From AL-N1 sp039178835 (GTDB taxonomy: Bacteria; Chloroflexota; Chloroflexia; Chloroflexales; Roseiflexaceae), in the NCBI GenBank assembly GCA_039178835.1, contig JBCDFA010000034.1:1-34459 (forward strand): DNA of 34,459 bases, read 5' to 3'. Positions 32,334 through 34,459 of the stretch are shown here, piece by piece; position 1 is the first letter of the stretch, and each line of letters opens with the position of its first letter. Under the pieces are notes generated by a model. It saw only the letters and a program-made list of their open reading frames with translations, was not told the DNA's origin and did no database searches. Both the position numbers and the translations under genes were made by a program.

Positions 32334-34459
32334 ATGTTCCAGTCCGTGGATACCAAAGTGAGTTTTCCCAAGCTTGAAGAAACAATTCTTGAGCTTTGGC
32401 GTGAGAAAAACATTGTTGAGAAGAGTCTCAAATCGGGAGAGAAACCCTTTGTCTTCTACGAAGGCCCACCAACCTCGAATGGCCAACCGGGTATACACCA
32501 TGTCATCAGTCGCACCTTCAAAGACATTATTCTGCGCTACCGTTCGATGCAGGGCTACCGTATCATTGGGCGGCGCGAAGGTTGGGATACCCATGGTCTG
32601 CCAGTCGAAATCGAGGTCGAAAAAGAGCTGGGCTTCAAGGGCAAACCAGACATCGAGCGTTACGGCATTGCTGAGTTCAACGCCAAATGTCGCGAGAGTG
32701 TGTGGCGCTACATTCAGGACTGGAAAGTTTTTACGAAACGGATCGCATTCTGGCTCGACGAGGATGCCTATATTACTTATGAAAACGAATATATCGAGTC
32801 GTTATGGTGGATTTTCCGCCAACTGTGGGACCAGGGTTTGTTATTCCGTGATTACAAAGTCACGATGCACTGTCCCCGCTGCGGCACCTCGCTCTCAGAT
32901 CATGAAGTGTCACTCGGATTCCGTGACGATGTAGACGACCCGTCGGTGTGGGTGCGTTTCCGTGTGCAGGGCTCGAATGGCAAGGGCAGCACCAACCCAC
33001 TTGCTGCTGATCTGGCTGGTGTGTCGTTCCTCGCCTGGACCACGACGCCCTGGACATTGCCGGCCAATGTCGCGTTGGCGCTCAATCCCACGGCTCGTTA
33101 TGCCTTGGCCCACAAGGATGGCGAACGACTGCTCATGGCTGAGGCACTGGTTCCGACCGTTCTGGGCGATGATGCGACTGTTGAACGCACCTACGAAGGC
33201 CAAGAGCTAGCTGGTCTCTACTACGATAATCTGTTCGATGGCGTACCAGGCCCCGGCGACACGGTCGATCGGCAGAGCGCCTATCGGGTGATCACCGATG
33301 AGTTTGTGTCGCTGGAAGATGGAACAGGTGTCGTCCATATTGCCCCTGCATATGGTGACCTGGAGATTGGCCGTAAGTATGATCTTCCAACACTCTTCTC
33401 CGTCGATTTGTCTGGCGAAGTCCTGACTGAGTTTGGTGAATTGCCTTTCACCGGCAAGTTCTTCAAGGAAGCCGACCCTGACATCACCCGCAACCTCAAA
33501 GAGCGTGGTTTGCTCTTCAAGAGCGCCCGTGTTCGCCACGCCTACCCCTTCTGCTGGCGCTGCAATACCCCGTTGCTCTACTATGCCAAGCGGAGTTGGT
33601 ACATCCGCACGACCCAGAAGAAAGACACACTGATCGCCAACAATCAGCAGATCCACTGGGTGCCAGAGCATATCAAAGAAGGTCGTTTTGGCAACTGGCT
33701 GGTAAACAATATCGACTGGGCGATCTCCCGCGAGCGGTATTGGGGAACTCCACTGCCCATCTGGGTCTCCGATGATGGTCAGCATATGGAATGTATTGGA
33801 TCGCTGGCCGAACTGGAAGAAAAGGTGGGGCGGAGTTTGCAGGATCTGGATCTCCACCGACCCTATGTTGATGATATTATATGGGAAGACCCACAACACG
33901 GCACAATGCGGCGTATTCTGGATGTGGCAGACTGCTGGTTTGATAGTGGCGCGATGCCGGTTGCTCAGTGGCATTACCCCTTTGCTCAGCAAGATGTCTA
34001 CAACGATGCTGCACAGGCCGACTACATCTGTGAAGCAGTTGATCAGACTCGTGGCTGGTTCTACACGCTACACGCGATCTCGACGCTGCTGTTCGACCGA
34101 CCAGCCTACAAGAATGTCATCTGCCTGGGCCATATTCTCGATGGCGAAGGGCAAAAGATGAGCAAATCGAAGGGCAATGTGGTGGTCCCGCAGACGATTA
34201 TCGAGGAACAGGGCGTCGATGCGTTACGCTGGTATCTCTACACGGCCAGCCCTCCTGGCAATCCACGGCGTTTCTCAAGTGGACTCGTGAATGAGAGTCT
34301 GCGTAAGTTTATGCTGACATTCTGGAACTCTTACGCCTTCTTTGTGACGTATGCCAATCTCGATCAATGGCAACCCGATGTATCGAATGACAACCTCCAA
34401 TCGTTGATCCAGAACCCGATTGACCACTGGGCATTTGCCCGGCTCAATGGTCTTGTTCG
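32334..34459 (+). CDS. ileS: Isoleucyl-tRNA synthetase, type 2 (3' end cut by window edge)
   Basis: This cytoplasmic enzyme charges tRNA-Ile. The 708 codons present cover the catalytic Rossmann core and editing insert up to and past KMSKS (608-612). Motif 1 reads GIHH (53-56, in NGQPGIHHV), where most class I enzymes have HIGH; KMSKS is normal. REGWDTHGLPVEIEVEKELG, CRESVWRYIQDWKVFTKRIA and the CP1 editing segment around FLAWTTTPWTLPANVALALN fit IleRS, and the eukaryote-like sequence fits type 2. Cys pairs CPRCG and CWRCN may bind zinc. ATG with AGGAG 7 bases upstream. The leader is too short (about 118 bases after the previous stop) for a T-box. Confidence 0.95.
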   Translation, partial: MFQSVDTKVSFPKLEETILELWREKNIVEKSLKSGEKPFVFYEGPPTSNGQPGIHHVISRTFKDIILRYRSMQGYRIIGRREGWDTHGLPVEIEVEKELGFKGKPDIERYGIAEFNAKCRESVWRYIQDWKVFTKRIAFWLDEDAYITYENEYIESLWWIFRQLWDQGLLFRDYKVTMHCPRCGTSLSDHEVSLGFRDDVDDPSVWVRFRVQGSNGKGSTNPLAADLAGVSFLAWTTTPWTLPANVALALNPTARYALAHKDGERLLMAEALVPTVLGDDATVERTYEGQELAGLYYDNLFDGVPGPGDTVDRQSAYRVITDEFVSLEDGTGVVHIAPAYGDLEIGRKYDLPTLFSVDLSGEVLTEFGELPFTGKFFKEADPDITRNLKERGLLFKSARVRHAYPFCWRCNTPLLYYAKRSWYIRTTQKKDTLIANNQQIHWVPEHIKEGRFGNWLVNNIDWAISRERYWGTPLPIWVSDDGQHMECIGSLAELEEKVGRSLQDLDLHRPYVDDIIWEDPQHGTMRRILDVADCWFDSGAMPVAQWHYPFAQQDVYNDAAQADYICEAVDQTRGWFYTLHAISTLLFDRPAYKNVICLGHILDGEGQKMSKSKGNVVVPQTIIEEQGVDALRWYLYTASPPGNPRRFSSGLVNESLRKFMLTFWNSYAFFVTYANLDQWQPDVSNDNLQSLIQNPIDHWAFARLNGLV

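Overview
The window looks like a chromosomal segment of a member of the Chloroflexota, possibly Chloroflexia. This is a family-level impression. It rests on the multi-domain cyclase/ATPase/TPR protein next to a secreted C25-type peptidase, the lipoprotein-rich gene content, and the type-2 isoleucyl-tRNA synthetase. Base composition by eye is close to balanced. I saw no phage, insertion sequence, tRNA, rRNA or CRISPR array. Almost everything reads as ordinary host genes with good ribosome-binding sites and many intrinsic terminators.

Layout. (1) 1-5153, minus strand: a cut-off CPA2 cation/proton antiporter behind a cyclic-nucleotide-binding histidine kinase; a MarR repressor, a small 'luciferase-domain' protein and a MATE efflux pump; and a SpoIIE/PP2C phosphatase. 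The marR promoter and the start of the luciferase-domain gene carry the same inverted repeat, TTAGYCGRCTAA, so MarR probably controls itself and the efflux unit. (2) 5553-13434, plus strand: a 1430-residue protein with two class III cyclase domains, a P-loop ATPase and TPRs. It is followed at once by a secreted PPC/C25 caspase-fold peptidase with a hexapeptide GRINSI repeat, then a 72-residue orphan. (3) 13829-15871: a REC-GGDDF-REC regulator and an HU protein with a textbook terminator. (4) 16026-20110: a TRAP transporter whose binding protein (plus strand) is separated from its two membrane subunits (minus strand) by an AEC-family carrier. (5) 20309-25320: a DUF4932-like HExxH lipoprotein, a small hypothetical gene, an OmpR-type two-component pair, and a divergent PspC protein. 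(6) 25434-30646: a FAD-dependent oxidoreductase, then a sugar-type ABC operon (binding lipoprotein plus two permeases, no ATPase gene). (7) 30809-34459: methionine aminopeptidase, a one-TM hypothetical protein, and the first 708 codons of ileS.

How the genes fit together. Signalling dominates: two histidine kinases, two response-regulator proteins, a PP2C phosphatase, a cyclase and a cyclic-nucleotide-binding sensor all lie within 25 kb, so a cAMP link between the cyclase and the CNB-kinase/antiporter pair is possible but only inferred. The most unusual items are the cyclase/ATPase plus secreted-peptidase cassette, including its two cyclase domains with complementary losses of active-site residues; the GRINSI repeat inside a PPC-like domain; and the swapped class I signature (GIHH instead of HIGH) in IleRS.
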